Assembly: GCA_937864035.1 (NCBI GenBank)
Contig: CALMIO010000003.1
Span: 292,329 to 356,328 of the forward strand
Origin: an uncultured Pseudomonadota bacterium
GTDB taxonomy: Bacteria; Bdellovibrionota_C; UBA2361; CALMIO01
Length of the DNA: 64,000 nt
Direction: 5' to 3'
Every line of letters begins with the position of its first letter. Position 1 is the stretch's first letter. Of this stretch, positions 53,448 to 62,924 are shown one piece after another. A program made the translations under genes and the position numbers. Below the pieces are notes generated by a model. It ran no database searches and was not told where the DNA came from. It saw only the letters and a program-made list of their open reading frames with translations.

Positions 53448-55271
53448 GTGAACAACCCCGATAGCTTTCGTGAAAAAATAAGAAACTTTTCAATCATAGC
53501 CCATATTGATCATGGCAAATCGACCCTTGCTGATCGCATCCTTGAGCAAACTGGAGCATTGCAAGAACGGGAAATGCAAGATCAATTTTTGGACAAAATG
53601 GAGCTGGAACGAGAACGGGGAATCACCATTAAAGCGCAAACCGTAAGGCTTTCTTACAAATCAAAAAAAGACAATCAAGAGTATTTGTTTAACCTAATTG
53701 ACACTCCCGGTCATGTTGATTTTCACTACGAAGTTTCTCGAAGCCTTTGCGCTTGCGAAGGAGCTTTGTTAGTAGTTGATGCAAGCCAAGGGGTTGAAGC
53801 GCAGACTTTAGCGAACGTTTACGTCGCCCTCGATAACAATCTTGAAATCATACCAGTCATCAATAAAATCGATCTGCCAAATGCCGATCCAACCAGAGTT
53901 AAACGGGAGATTGAGAACATTATCGGCTTGGATACTTCAGCGGCGCTCGAGGTTAGCGCGAAAACCGGAATTGGAATTGGCGATCTTTTAGAGAGGGTAA
54001 TTGAAAAAATCCCTCCACCAACTCGAGGTTCAATAATCAAGCCAACTAGAGCATTGGTTTATGATTCATGGTTTGATTCATATCTAGGAGTGATAGTTCA
54101 GGTACGAGTTATCGACGGCGCCTTAAAACCCGGAGATAAAATAAAATTTTTAAACACAGGGGGAGAATACGAGATCTTTAAGCTTGGAGTATTCACCCCG
54201 CACGCTCGCGAAGTTGAGCAAATTAGAAGCGGCGAAGTTGGATATTTTAGCGCGGCTATCAAAAACCTAACTGATGTCAAAATCGGCGACACGGTGGCGG
54301 ATGCAAAACACGCCTCCCAGCTTGAAGCTCTCCCGGGCTTCAAAGAGATTAAACCGATGGTCTTTGGGGGTCTCTTCCCAGTTGATTCCGGCGACTACCA
54401 AAACCTCCGCTCCGCCTTAGAAAAACTCCGATTAAATGATGCCTCTTTTGTTTTTGAAGCAGAAACATCGGTGGCGCTCGGCTTTGGTTTCCGTTGCGGC
54501 TACTTGGGCCTTCTGCACATGGAGATTATCCAAGAGAGATTAGAGCGGGAATTTAATCTTGATTTAATTACCACCGCGCCAACAGTTGTATTTAAAATAA
54601 AAACCCAATCTGGAGCTGAGATCTTTGTTGATAATCCCGCTTTAATGCCGGAAAGCGGCGAGATTGAAACGATCTTCGAGCCTTGCGTCAAAGCGACGAT
54701 TCATACCCCTCGTGAGTTCGTGGGTAATGTTTTAAAACTATGCGAAGCTAAGCGAGGAGTTCAAGAATCGCTCCAATTTCATACTCAAGAGCGAGCCGTT
54801 ATTATTTATAAATTGCCGCTAGCTGAAATAGTTCTAGATTTTCATGATAAGCTCAAAAGCCTAACAAAGGGTTATGCATCCTTTGATTACGAAGTAATTG
54901 GTTACGAACCATCAGATTTAGTAAAGCTTGACATCAAACTTAACGGTGAAAACGTTGACGCTCTCAGCGCGATAGTGCATCGCGACAAAGCTTACGCCCG
55001 CGGGCGCGAGCTAACCGATAAGTTAAAAGATCTAATAGATAAACAGATGTTTGAAATCGCCGTACAAGCCGCCATCGGCAACAAAATCATAGCTAGAAGC
55101 ACCGTTAAAGCCCTTCGCAAAAATGTTACCGCCAAATGTTACGGAGGAGACATCACCCGCAAGCGCAAACTGCTTGAAAAGCAGAAAGAAGGGAAAAAAC
55201 GGATGAAACAGGTAGGCTCAGTCTCGATTTCGCAGGAAGCGTTTTTGGCAATTCTTAAATTAGATAATTAA
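53448..55271 (+). CDS. lepA: Elongation factor 4 (LepA)
   Basis: A 607-residue translation GTPase: G1 [14 protein letters not shown] (17-30), G2 with [14 protein letters not shown]3 DTPGHVDF, G4 [10 protein letters not shown], and the LepA-specific C-terminal domain ([39 protein letters not shown]). It acts on stalled or translocating ribosomes and initiation; membrane association is known. The start is GTG at 53448 without a clear ribosome site. The family start [22 protein letters not shown] supports it. It is a single-gene unit next to the convergent glyoxalase-II-like gene. Confidence 0.96.
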   Translation: MNNPDSFREKIRNFSIIAHIDHGKSTLADRILEQTGALQEREMQDQFLDKMELERERGITIKAQTVRLSYKSKKDNQEYLFNLIDTPGHVDFHYEVSRSLCACEGALLVVDASQGVEAQTLANVYVALDNNLEIIPVINKIDLPNADPTRVKREIENIIGLDTSAALEVSAKTGIGIGDLLERVIEKIPPPTRGSIIKPTRALVYDSWFDSYLGVIVQVRVIDGALKPGDKIKFLNTGGEYEIFKLGVFTPHAREVEQIRSGEVGYFSAAIKNLTDVKIGDTVADAKHASQLEALPGFKEIKPMVFGGLFPVDSGDYQNLRSALEKLRLNDASFVFEAETSVALGFGFRCGYLGLLHMEIIQERLEREFNLDLITTAPTVVFKIKTQSGAEIFVDNPALMPESGEIETIFEPCVKATIHTPREFVGNVLKLCEAKRGVQESLQFHTQERAVIIYKLPLAEIVLDFHDKLKSLTKGYASFDYEVIGYEPSDLVKLDIKLNGENVDALSAIVHRDKAYARGRELTDKLKDLIDKQMFEIAVQAAIGNKIIARSTVKALRKNVTAKCYGGDITRKRKLLEKQKEGKKRMKQVGSVSISQEAFLAILKLDN

Positions 55272-55286
55272 TCGTTCGCGTCAGAT

Positions 55287-55952
55287 TTATATATCACAAC
55301 TAATCTCGCCATTTAAAAATGGATTGGAGGCACGCTCTTTGCCAACTGTTGTTTGCTCGCCATGGCCGGAGAGAATTTTTGTATCATCAGGCAAATTTAA
55401 AACAACTTTTTTGATTGAATCCATCAATTGTTTATGATCTCCTCCCGGCAAATCAGTTCTACCAACCGAACCGGCAAAAACAAGATCTCCAGAGATCAAC
55501 AAATTTTCCTGTTTGCAATAAAACGCGAGATGCCCGGGAGAGTGCCCGGGCGCGTGGCTGACTTCAAAGGTATAGCCAGCAAACTCTAGTTTTTCGCCGC
55601 CAACAAGATAACGTGTAGGTTCCGGACAGGTCTCCAAAAGCTCCCGCAATCCGTAAAGCGTCCCAATCTCGGCGAGTTTCTCCCTAAAAAAACGTTCCTC
55701 GGGGTGCCCTAAAATTTCCAACTTAAAAATACGGGCGAGTTCAGCAACGCCCGCGCAATGATCAATATGGCTGTGGGTCAGCCAGATGGCGACCGGTGAT
55801 AAATTGTTTTCCTTTAGAAAAGAGAGTAAAAGATGATTATCACCTCCCGGATCAACTATCAATGCCAGATTAGAATTAGCGCTCCAAAAAATTCTGGTAT
55901 TTTGAGCAAAATCGCTGACGACAAAAGCTTGATAAAAAAGTTTATCTCTCAT
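55287..55952 (-). CDS. Metallo-beta-lactamase hydrolase, glyoxalase-II-like
   Basis: A 221-residue protein from ATG 55952, which lies 13 bases after the MeaB stop; the longer frame from 56021 would overlap MeaB. Metal ligands are THSHIDH (His60, His62, Asp64, His65), His137 (HAPGHSPGH), Asp156 (SGDLVF) and His197 (LSGHGEQT), the complete two-metal set of glyoxalase II-like proteins. The C-terminal substrate-binding domain of true glyoxalase II is absent, so it may be a thioesterase or persulfide-dioxygenase-like hydrolase. Likely co-transcribed with meaB. Confidence 0.85.
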   Translation of the reverse strand: MRDKLFYQAFVVSDFAQNTRIFWSANSNLALIVDPGGDNHLLLSFLKENNLSPVAIWLTHSHIDHCAGVAELARIFKLEILGHPEERFFREKLAEIGTLYGLRELLETCPEPTRYLVGGEKLEFAGYTFEVSHAPGHSPGHLAFYCKQENLLISGDLVFAGSVGRTDLPGGDHKQLMDSIKKVVLNLPDDTKILSGHGEQTTVGKERASNPFLNGEISCDI

Positions 55953-55965
55953 TAAAATTTCTCGT

Positions 55966-56940
55966 TTACTTCCGAATACCTTGTCGACGCAATATTTTTC
56001 CAAATAACTCTCGACCAGCAATTAAACTGTTTTTTTCGCCGGCTAAACAAGCTTTTTCTAAACGCGACAGATCATTTTTATAATCACTCTCTAAAGCTTT
56101 TTCAATCTCAGCTCTCAAACCGCGCTCAATACCGTCGCGCGCGCGCTGACGGCGCTTTTCGATCAGCAAGCCAGAACTTTCAAGCCACTGGCGATGCTTA
56201 GCGATATTTTCGACCAACTGCTCGCTACCCTTATCGGCAGTGGCAACTGTGTTAACGATCACTTTTTGCCAACCAAGTGAATCTTTTGTTTCAAGACTAA
56301 GCAGTAAGTTAAGATCACGTCGCAAAAGATCGGCGCCAGCATAATCAGATTTGTTAATAACTAAAATGTCGGCAATCTCAATAATGCCAGCCTTAAAAAC
56401 TTGAACAACATCTCCCATCCCCGGCACTACAATAACTAAAACAGTATCAGCTAGTCGCACTACGTCAACTTCAGCTTGCCCTACCCCAACCGTCTCGATG
56501 ATTATTGAATCAAAACCAGCCGCACTCAAAACCAAAACTGCCATTTCTGTCGCCAAAGATAACCCGCCAAGAGCGCCCCGAGTCGCCATGCTCCTGATAA
56601 AAACTCCTGAACAGCTGGAAGCCCGTCCCATTCTTATTCTATCACCCAAAATCGCCCCTCCAGAAAAGGGACTGCTTGGATCAACCGCTAAAATACCAAC
56701 TTTTTCCCCTTGTTTTTTCAATTTAATGGCGAGCGAATCAACTAACGTTGATTTACCAGCTCCTGGAGATCCGGTAACGCCAATTAAAGCTGGCTGTTTC
56801 TTAAGCTTTTTAATTAGTAAAGTCAGACTATCAAGAAGTTGTTCGGCTCCTTCAAAATTATCTTCAAGCATGGTTATCGCCTTGGCGATTGCCCGCTCAT
56901 TGGCAATTTTAATTCCATCAACAATATCAGCTATTTGCAT
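55966..56940 (-). CDS. meaB: MeaB/ArgK-type G3E GTPase
   Basis: A 324-residue GTPase: P-loop GVTGSPGAGKS (54-64), VDPSSPFSGGAILGDRIRM, ETVGVGQAEVDV, and NKSDYAGAD. MeaB guards methylmalonyl-CoA mutase during cofactor loading. The C-terminal helical part (about 250-324) is charged as usual. No mutase gene is present, but members are often distant from their partner. Divergent from the fusion gene at 57150. Confidence 0.93.
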   Translation of the reverse strand: MQIADIVDGIKIANERAIAKAITMLEDNFEGAEQLLDSLTLLIKKLKKQPALIGVTGSPGAGKSTLVDSLAIKLKKQGEKVGILAVDPSSPFSGGAILGDRIRMGRASSCSGVFIRSMATRGALGGLSLATEMAVLVLSAAGFDSIIIETVGVGQAEVDVVRLADTVLVIVVPGMGDVVQVFKAGIIEIADILVINKSDYAGADLLRRDLNLLLSLETKDSLGWQKVIVNTVATADKGSEQLVENIAKHRQWLESSGLLIEKRRQRARDGIERGLRAEIEKALESDYKNDLSRLEKACLAGEKNSLIAGRELFGKILRRQGIRK

Positions 56941-57149
56941 ATAGAGTTGAATAATCTTTGATTCTTTGAGATCCTACACTGGGCCAATATACAAAGACAA
57001 TATAATCTGACTCTTTCTCGCTTTGCAAAACTTATATTGGCATAACCGGCACGTTATAGAGAAAAAAATTTGCCAAACTAAAAGTTTAAAAAGAAACAAA
57101 ATAGTGAAACTTCAATAACCACTCTCACCTAGCACATTTATCTAATTCA

Positions 57150-59189
57150 ATGGTCAATAACCTGCCAAAAATCGGAATAATTAACTCCAGCGGATTTGGA
57201 AAACTCTTTCCCGATCAACTATTGGCTTTAAAGTCGTTCGCCAATTGTTTTTTTGTGGATCTGCCGGCAGATAGCCCGCCAGAAGAAATTATTCAACAAC
57301 TTGCGCCTTATGAAGGGATAGTAATCGGAAATTCTCCAAAGCTGTGTGGAGTGGTGTTTTCTCGACTGCCTAATCTTAGAATCATCTGCCACAACACCAT
57401 CATTGCCGATAACATAGATCTCGCCGCCGCCAAAGAGTTTGGAATCAACGTCAGACAAATAGCCACCAACATAGCCCAAGAAGCTGTAGCGGAATTCGCG
57501 ATCTGCCTGATGCTGGGAGCGATGCGTCAAATCGTTGCCGCTAACAACGTCATGCTCAAGGGCGATTGGCGCTCTTCCAGAGCCTTGTTTGTTGGGAGTG
57601 AGCTCAAAGGCAAAACCGTTGGCTTGCTCGGTTTAGGCTCTAGCGGCGGCAGAGTTGCAGATATTTTAAGCAATGGTTTTGGGTCAGAAGTTATCGCCTT
57701 CGATCCATTTTTACCGGAAGATGTCTTTCTCCAAAAAAGCGCGCGGCGAGTTTCTTTTAGCGAACTGATTCGCCGATCGCAGATTCTCTCTCTGCACTGT
57801 CCGCTGAATGCCGCCACCGCTAAATGTATCGGCGCTAAGGAATTATCAGAGATGCAAAATGGGGCGATCTTAGTTAATGTTAGCGGCGGCGAACTGGTGT
57901 CAGAAGAAGCCTTGCTTGACTGCTTAAACTGCGGCAAACTAGGCTTTTATGCGGCAGATTTTCTATGCGGCTCAAGCGACTATAGCCAAAAATTACTCAA
58001 ACATCCTCGCAGTTTAATTTTGCCACAGCTTGGCGGATATACATACGAAACTTTAAAAAACATGGGAAACTCAATAGTGCAAACTTTAAAAGAGGCCTTT
58101 GTTTTGCATGGTCAAAATACGTCAAAAGAAAAAGCTTATAAAAACACCGAAAGATCACCTAGGCAAAGCGTTGCCTTTCCCCTTAAGACTATAATTTTTT
58201 GGATAACATTTTTTATCCTTTTTAATCAAACACTCGCGTCTGCTTGCCCCTCTCACCGTGGTTTAATTGACTATAACTGCGACGGGCAATTTAAAGTTGT
58301 AGGAATTGGTGATAGCATAGTTTTTGGACGAGGTGATTTGTTAAATGGTAATAAGGGCGGTTACATCCTTAGGCTCGCAAAACATTATAAACAGGCGAAA
58401 TTTATAAACTTAGGGCGCCCGGGCTATACAACAACTAGATTGTTTAGAGAGTTTAAACCAGCGCTTGATCAGAAAAAAACCAACCAAATCCAGGAAGCCC
58501 TTAAGGACGCCGATTTGATACTGCTTGACATAGGGCGAAATGACTTTTTCGCCAATCTTACTCCTGAGATGACTGTTCGCAATATTGAAAGAATTATTTC
58601 ACTACTGCGCGCGGCTGGCAGAGCCTCGCAATCGGGCGGCTTCGGAGTAACGCCTTTTGTTGCCGCCGCGACCTTACTGCCAACAACGCGTGGATATCAA
58701 CGATCTTTTATAGAAAACACCAATCAATTATTGCTAAAAAGAGCTGGCAAAAATCTACCCATTAGATTTCGCTTCGATCTAATACCGAGCGAAGCAATAT
58801 CTGTTGATGGCATTCATCCTACTAGCCGCGGTTATTCTCAAATCTCTTCCCAAGCAAACGCCGCCTTAAAAAAAAGAATATTCAAAGAGATGCTCAAAGA
58901 TCGTCCCGACAGGGATAAAGATGGAATTTTTGATATGTTTGAAAGCTCTAGATTCAAAACCTCGCCAAGCTCAACTGACAGCGATAATGATGGGCTTTTA
59001 GATGGCGAAGAGGTTTTTGTTTTTCACACCGATCCAGCAAAAGCCGATACTGACGATGATGGCATATCAGATTACAATGAAATATTTATACACGGCACCG
59101 ATCCATTAAATCCCGATACTGACGGCGACGGAGTTTCAGATGGGGACGAAATCGCCACCGGCAGAAACCCGCTAGATCCTAATAGCTAA
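57150..59189 (+). CDS. Fusion: inactive-looking 2-hydroxyacid dehydrogenase, membrane helix, SGNH hydrolase and TSP3 calcium repeats
   Basis: A 679-residue protein with no break in frame. Residues 1-320 have the D-2-hydroxyacid dehydrogenase (SerA-like) fold with NAD loop GLGSSG (161-166), but all three catalytic residues seem lost: the Arg position is Gly246 (NVSGG), the DVxxxEP Glu is missing (DFLCGSS), and the TPHxGG His is Gln293 (LPQLGG). Residues about 346-364 form a hydrophobic helix. Then an SGNH/GDSL hydrolase: GDS (387-389), GRND (462-465) and DGIHP (Asp553, His556) are intact. Residues about 587-679 are thrombospondin type 3-like D-rich repeats (DRDKDGIFD, DSDNDGLLD, DTDDDGISD, DTDGDGVSD). 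Cytoplasmic and extracytoplasmic parts joined by the helix is the natural topology. Confidence 0.7.
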   Translation: MVNNLPKIGIINSSGFGKLFPDQLLALKSFANCFFVDLPADSPPEEIIQQLAPYEGIVIGNSPKLCGVVFSRLPNLRIICHNTIIADNIDLAAAKEFGINVRQIATNIAQEAVAEFAICLMLGAMRQIVAANNVMLKGDWRSSRALFVGSELKGKTVGLLGLGSSGGRVADILSNGFGSEVIAFDPFLPEDVFLQKSARRVSFSELIRRSQILSLHCPLNAATAKCIGAKELSEMQNGAILVNVSGGELVSEEALLDCLNCGKLGFYAADFLCGSSDYSQKLLKHPRSLILPQLGGYTYETLKNMGNSIVQTLKEAFVLHGQNTSKEKAYKNTERSPRQSVAFPLKTIIFWITFFILFNQTLASACPSHRGLIDYNCDGQFKVVGIGDSIVFGRGDLLNGNKGGYILRLAKHYKQAKFINLGRPGYTTTRLFREFKPALDQKKTNQIQEALKDADLILLDIGRNDFFANLTPEMTVRNIERIISLLRAAGRASQSGGFGVTPFVAAATLLPTTRGYQRSFIENTNQLLLKRAGKNLPIRFRFDLIPSEAISVDGIHPTSRGYSQISSQANAALKKRIFKEMLKDRPDRDKDGIFDMFESSRFKTSPSSTDSDNDGLLDGEEVFVFHTDPAKADTDDDGISDYNEIFIHGTDPLNPDTDGDGVSDGDEIATGRNPLDPNS

Positions 59190-59220
59190 AAAAGATTCAA
59201 AGTTAATCAAATCAACCCTT

Positions 59221-61008
59221 TCAAACAAGGCCTGCTTCCTCTGCCACACTCTTCAAATCAACCTTTGCAAAAAACTCATCCGACGTGCCACGCCAATCAA
59301 TTTTACCGTCAGCAATTTTAAGAACCAAATCGCAGGAGCGAAGTGTGTTTAAACGGTGAGCAATAACCAAAACCGTTCGCCCAACAAAAAGTTTTTCGGC
59401 GGCGCTTTGAAAGCGCGCTTCAATTTCCGGATCGATATTGGCAGTAGCTTCGTCAAGAATGACGATTTTCGGATCGGCAACAAACACCCTAAGGAGTGAG
59501 ATAAATTGCCTTTCTCCGGCGCTCAAGTTAGAGCCGTCATCAGCTAATTTTGAACCCAAATTCAAGCCGCGACGCGCCATAACCTCGGAAAATCCGGTCT
59601 CTTTTATCAGATCGTTTAAAAAAAACTCGCTAGTTTGACGCCCTAAAGTTAAATTTTCAAAAAGAGTGCCTTCAAAAACAAAAACGTCTTGAGAAACATA
59701 ACCGATAGCAGAACGCAAACTCCGCCGATCGTAGCGTCTGATATCAACCCCATTTAAAAGAATCTCGCCAGAATGAAATTCGTAAGCTCTCGTTAGCAAA
59801 GCCGCCGTGCTGGTTTTGCCACCGCCAGTACTTCCGCAAAGCCCAAGTTTTTTCCCTGCCGGCAAAGTAAAAGAAACATCTCGCAAAGCAGGGCGATCCT
59901 TCAAATAAGACATAGCTACCTGTTTGTAAATGATCTCAACAGCGGAGTCACCAACTAAAAGAAGCTCGCCATTTTTTCCAAGCAGGTTATCTTCTTCGCT
60001 TTCGGCAAAAAATTGAATCAATCTCTCTTGGCTAGCAAAAGCGCTCTGCAGTTCCATCACTAAAAAAGAAAATTGATAAAAAGGATCTCTGAGCTTATCG
60101 CTAAATTTTAAAAGTGCCGCAAAATCGCCTATCAATAATTTGCCGGCAAAGACGAGCTTGCCTCCATAAACAAGCAAAACTAAAGTTGGCAGAGAGTCAA
60201 GTAAAGTAACCGAAGTTCTGGTTATCGTAAAAATAAAATTTCTTTTTAAACCTGTCGCTTGCTGTTTGCCGAGCTCCAGATCTAGCCGCTCACCCGCGAA
60301 ATCCCTAAGATTAAAATTTCGGACGACCAATATGCCATTGAAAAATTCATTTAATAAAGAGTAAATTTTACCATTATACTTAGAATCCTTACGATGCAAG
60401 GCACGCAGTTTTTTTCTCGTCCAAATAGGCGGTAAACAGGTCAACAAAGCGATTGATAAAATCATTAAAGCGTAAAGAGGGGAATAAGAGAGAATTCCAG
60501 CGAAAGCCGCGATCGCCAAACAGCCTGAAGAGATTAACATTGGCAATGAATGAGAGAGAGCCACCGAAATACTGTCAACATCGTTGGTGAGGCGAGCAAT
60601 TGTCCTCCCCTTTGGAACACGATCAAAATAGATCATCGGCAAACACTCCAGCTTTTCAATCAATTTCATCCTGACCAAATGAACAGCATTAAAAGAAGCT
60701 TGCGCGAAAATGGCGTTAAACAACCATGTCAACATCAAGCTCAGCAACAGCAATCCGGTGACTTTAGCTCCATAAAACCAGATCATCGATTGATCGCGCG
60801 CCAAAAAACCTCTCTCAATCAGATCTGATAGCGCGTAACCGCCAAAAGCAAAACAAACTCCAGCCGCAAACAGAAAAAGAAAGCCCAATCCGTATTCAAT
60901 CGGAGCGAAAGCTACGACCATTCTCAGCAAGTTCCATAACAGGGAAGCGTCGCTAATGTTCTCGTTAACCTGATCTTTGATTAAATATTCCTGATCGGCG
61001 CTTGACAT
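59221..61008 (-). CDS. ABC exporter half-transporter (catalytic-site partner)
   Basis: A 595-residue MsbA/LmrA-type subunit: six membrane segments (about 30-310) with a coupling-loop pattern, then an ATPase with Walker A GSTGGGKT (392-399), signature NLSAGERQ (494-501), Walker B IVILDE (Glu520) and H-loop AHRLNT. The signature is LSAGE in place of LSGGQ. It is paired with the next gene (61013-62779), 4 bases upstream, and together they form a heterodimer. Substrate may be lipid or glycan; not evident. Confidence 0.88.
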   Translation of the reverse strand: MSSADQEYLIKDQVNENISDASLLWNLLRMVVAFAPIEYGLGFLFLFAAGVCFAFGGYALSDLIERGFLARDQSMIWFYGAKVTGLLLLSLMLTWLFNAIFAQASFNAVHLVRMKLIEKLECLPMIYFDRVPKGRTIARLTNDVDSISVALSHSLPMLISSGCLAIAAFAGILSYSPLYALMILSIALLTCLPPIWTRKKLRALHRKDSKYNGKIYSLLNEFFNGILVVRNFNLRDFAGERLDLELGKQQATGLKRNFIFTITRTSVTLLDSLPTLVLLVYGGKLVFAGKLLIGDFAALLKFSDKLRDPFYQFSFLVMELQSAFASQERLIQFFAESEEDNLLGKNGELLLVGDSAVEIIYKQVAMSYLKDRPALRDVSFTLPAGKKLGLCGSTGGGKTSTAALLTRAYEFHSGEILLNGVDIRRYDRRSLRSAIGYVSQDVFVFEGTLFENLTLGRQTSEFFLNDLIKETGFSEVMARRGLNLGSKLADDGSNLSAGERQFISLLRVFVADPKIVILDEATANIDPEIEARFQSAAEKLFVGRTVLVIAHRLNTLRSCDLVLKIADGKIDWRGTSDEFFAKVDLKSVAEEAGLV

Positions 61009-61012
61009 AACT

Positions 61013-62779
61013 TTAATTTAACTCAAAAATTCGCGAACACAATTTTAAAGTTGACGACCGGTGCGCGCACCAAATAACGGCTTTCTCCCTCAGTAAGACA
61101 CGCAAATTATCAAGAATAACCTCCTCTTTTTCTTGATCAACCGCACTTAAACAATCGTCAAAAAACAATATCGGCGCAGGACTGAGCAAGGCGCGAGCAA
61201 TCGTCAATCTCTGCTTTTGCCCGCCCGAAAGATTGACACCATACTCACCAAGCTTGGTATCAATTCCATGAGGCAGGGCGCGCACCTCATCGGCAATTTG
61301 AACCACCTCAAGCGCGCCCCAAAGATCGCGCTCGGAAATTTTCCGATCGAGAACTAGATTTGCTCTTATCGAATCAGCGAATAAAAATGGGCGTTGCTGG
61401 ACAAAAGAGATCAAACTGGAAATTTCGCCAGATGAATATTCTGAGATCTCCCGTTCAAAAAGCTTAAGCGAACCTTCGTAAGGAGAGAGTAATCCACCAA
61501 AAATTCCGCAAAGAGTGCTTTTACCTGAACCAATCGAGCCAACAAAACCGATCTGCTCGCCAAGCTGCAGATCAAAATCGGGAAATTTGATCAATCTCCG
61601 GGTTTCGCCTTCATAAGAAAAAGTTAAAAGACGAGCCGCTATTGGCGCGCTTGTTTGATCGCTAAAGTTTCGCGCAACTACTGATATCGTCTTTTTCGAG
61701 TTATCAACAGAAGTTGTCGGGTCTTTTTCACAAACCGGGTCGAACTCTTCTTGCAAAAACTTCAAAAAACGGCGCAAAGAATTGGCGCCGCCTTGCCACA
61801 CAACAAGCGAATCAAAAAGAAAATGAGTCGTCGAGAATAGATAAATAGCATAGCTATTTAAAGCCACCACGCCGCCAAGCGAGATCCTACCTGCTAGATA
61901 TTCCGAGTATGCCAGTAAAATTAATGGAAAAAAAATAAGAACGTTTGGAAGATTGCTTAAAAAATTTTGTGCCGCGTTCAAAAGATCAACTTTCAGGCCG
62001 GACAGCCCATAATCTACTGAATGTTTCTTTATTTTTTCACGCCAAAAAGAGAGCGTTTGCGAAAGCTTAAGTAATTTAATATTGGCGATCTTTTGCGCCG
62101 ATATTCTATAAAGCTTGTCAAGTTTTTCAAGTTCAATTCTCCTAGCTTGATTAACAAACCGAGAGATCAACATCAATGGAAACGGCACAATGATATAACC
62201 AACCATTAACACCAAAGCGCATTTAAGGTTAATCATCGCTATAAAAAATAAAACCATTAAAGGAGCCAAAAGAGCTTCTACCAACAAAGGAATAAGCCAG
62301 CCAAATATCCCTCGAATGTTATTAACATCGGCGCTAGCTAAATTAATTAGCTCGCCGCTGGTGTAATTAGAGCTAAGTTTAGATAGAGAAAATAAACTGC
62401 CCCTCTTCCAGAGGGTCGATTTTAAATGAGAGCTTACAAAAAAATGCTCTCTCATAACCGTCAACCTCCAAAGAAGGGTGCCTATTAAAAGAAAAAAAAA
62501 CGTGATCGCGAATAATAAACAGATCTCTAGGTATTCCGCCTTTATTCCGGAAATGTTTGATTGATTGGCGGAGTTATTTAAAAGATCTACAGCTTTTTTA
62601 ATCAGCCAAATCCCAATTATTCTGCCGCTAGTTTCAAAAAATATACCGAGCGCTGCCAACAGATAAATATGGCGGCGAGGAGTAAAATAAACTTTTATCA
62701 GGTCAAAAATTGAACTATTAGAAAGAGCTTGAGATTTAGGCAGAACGTATTCGCGAATATGGCTATTAAAAATAGGCAT
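61013..62779 (-). CDS. ABC exporter half-transporter with Walker B Glu replaced by Asp
   Basis: A 588-residue subunit: six membrane segments (about 38-330), Walker A GSIGSGKS (414-421), a standard signature NLSGGQKQR (516-524), and Walker B ILFFDD, where the catalytic Glu is Asp542. H-loop CAHRSST is kept. In heterodimeric exporters such as TM287/288 one ATP site is degenerate. The two degenerate elements here, Asp542 of this chain and LSAGE of the partner, meet in the same composite site, so the other site is likely the active one. Confidence 0.88.
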   Translation of the reverse strand: MPIFNSHIREYVLPKSQALSNSSIFDLIKVYFTPRRHIYLLAALGIFFETSGRIIGIWLIKKAVDLLNNSANQSNISGIKAEYLEICLLFAITFFFLLIGTLLWRLTVMREHFFVSSHLKSTLWKRGSLFSLSKLSSNYTSGELINLASADVNNIRGIFGWLIPLLVEALLAPLMVLFFIAMINLKCALVLMVGYIIVPFPLMLISRFVNQARRIELEKLDKLYRISAQKIANIKLLKLSQTLSFWREKIKKHSVDYGLSGLKVDLLNAAQNFLSNLPNVLIFFPLILLAYSEYLAGRISLGGVVALNSYAIYLFSTTHFLFDSLVVWQGGANSLRRFLKFLQEEFDPVCEKDPTTSVDNSKKTISVVARNFSDQTSAPIAARLLTFSYEGETRRLIKFPDFDLQLGEQIGFVGSIGSGKSTLCGIFGGLLSPYEGSLKLFEREISEYSSGEISSLISFVQQRPFLFADSIRANLVLDRKISERDLWGALEVVQIADEVRALPHGIDTKLGEYGVNLSGGQKQRLTIARALLSPAPILFFDDCLSAVDQEKEEVILDNLRVLLREKAVIWCAHRSSTLKLCSRIFELN

Positions 62780-62924
62780 TCAGAAAGGGACTCAAAAAGA
62801 GGAACAAAAGAACAGATTAGGCTACTATGAAAAATTAAAAAGATCAAGAAAAATCGGTGTTCAAATAGACAACTAAACGCTCAGCGCGTCAAATTAACTA
62901 ACAACAATTTAATAACAATACTGA

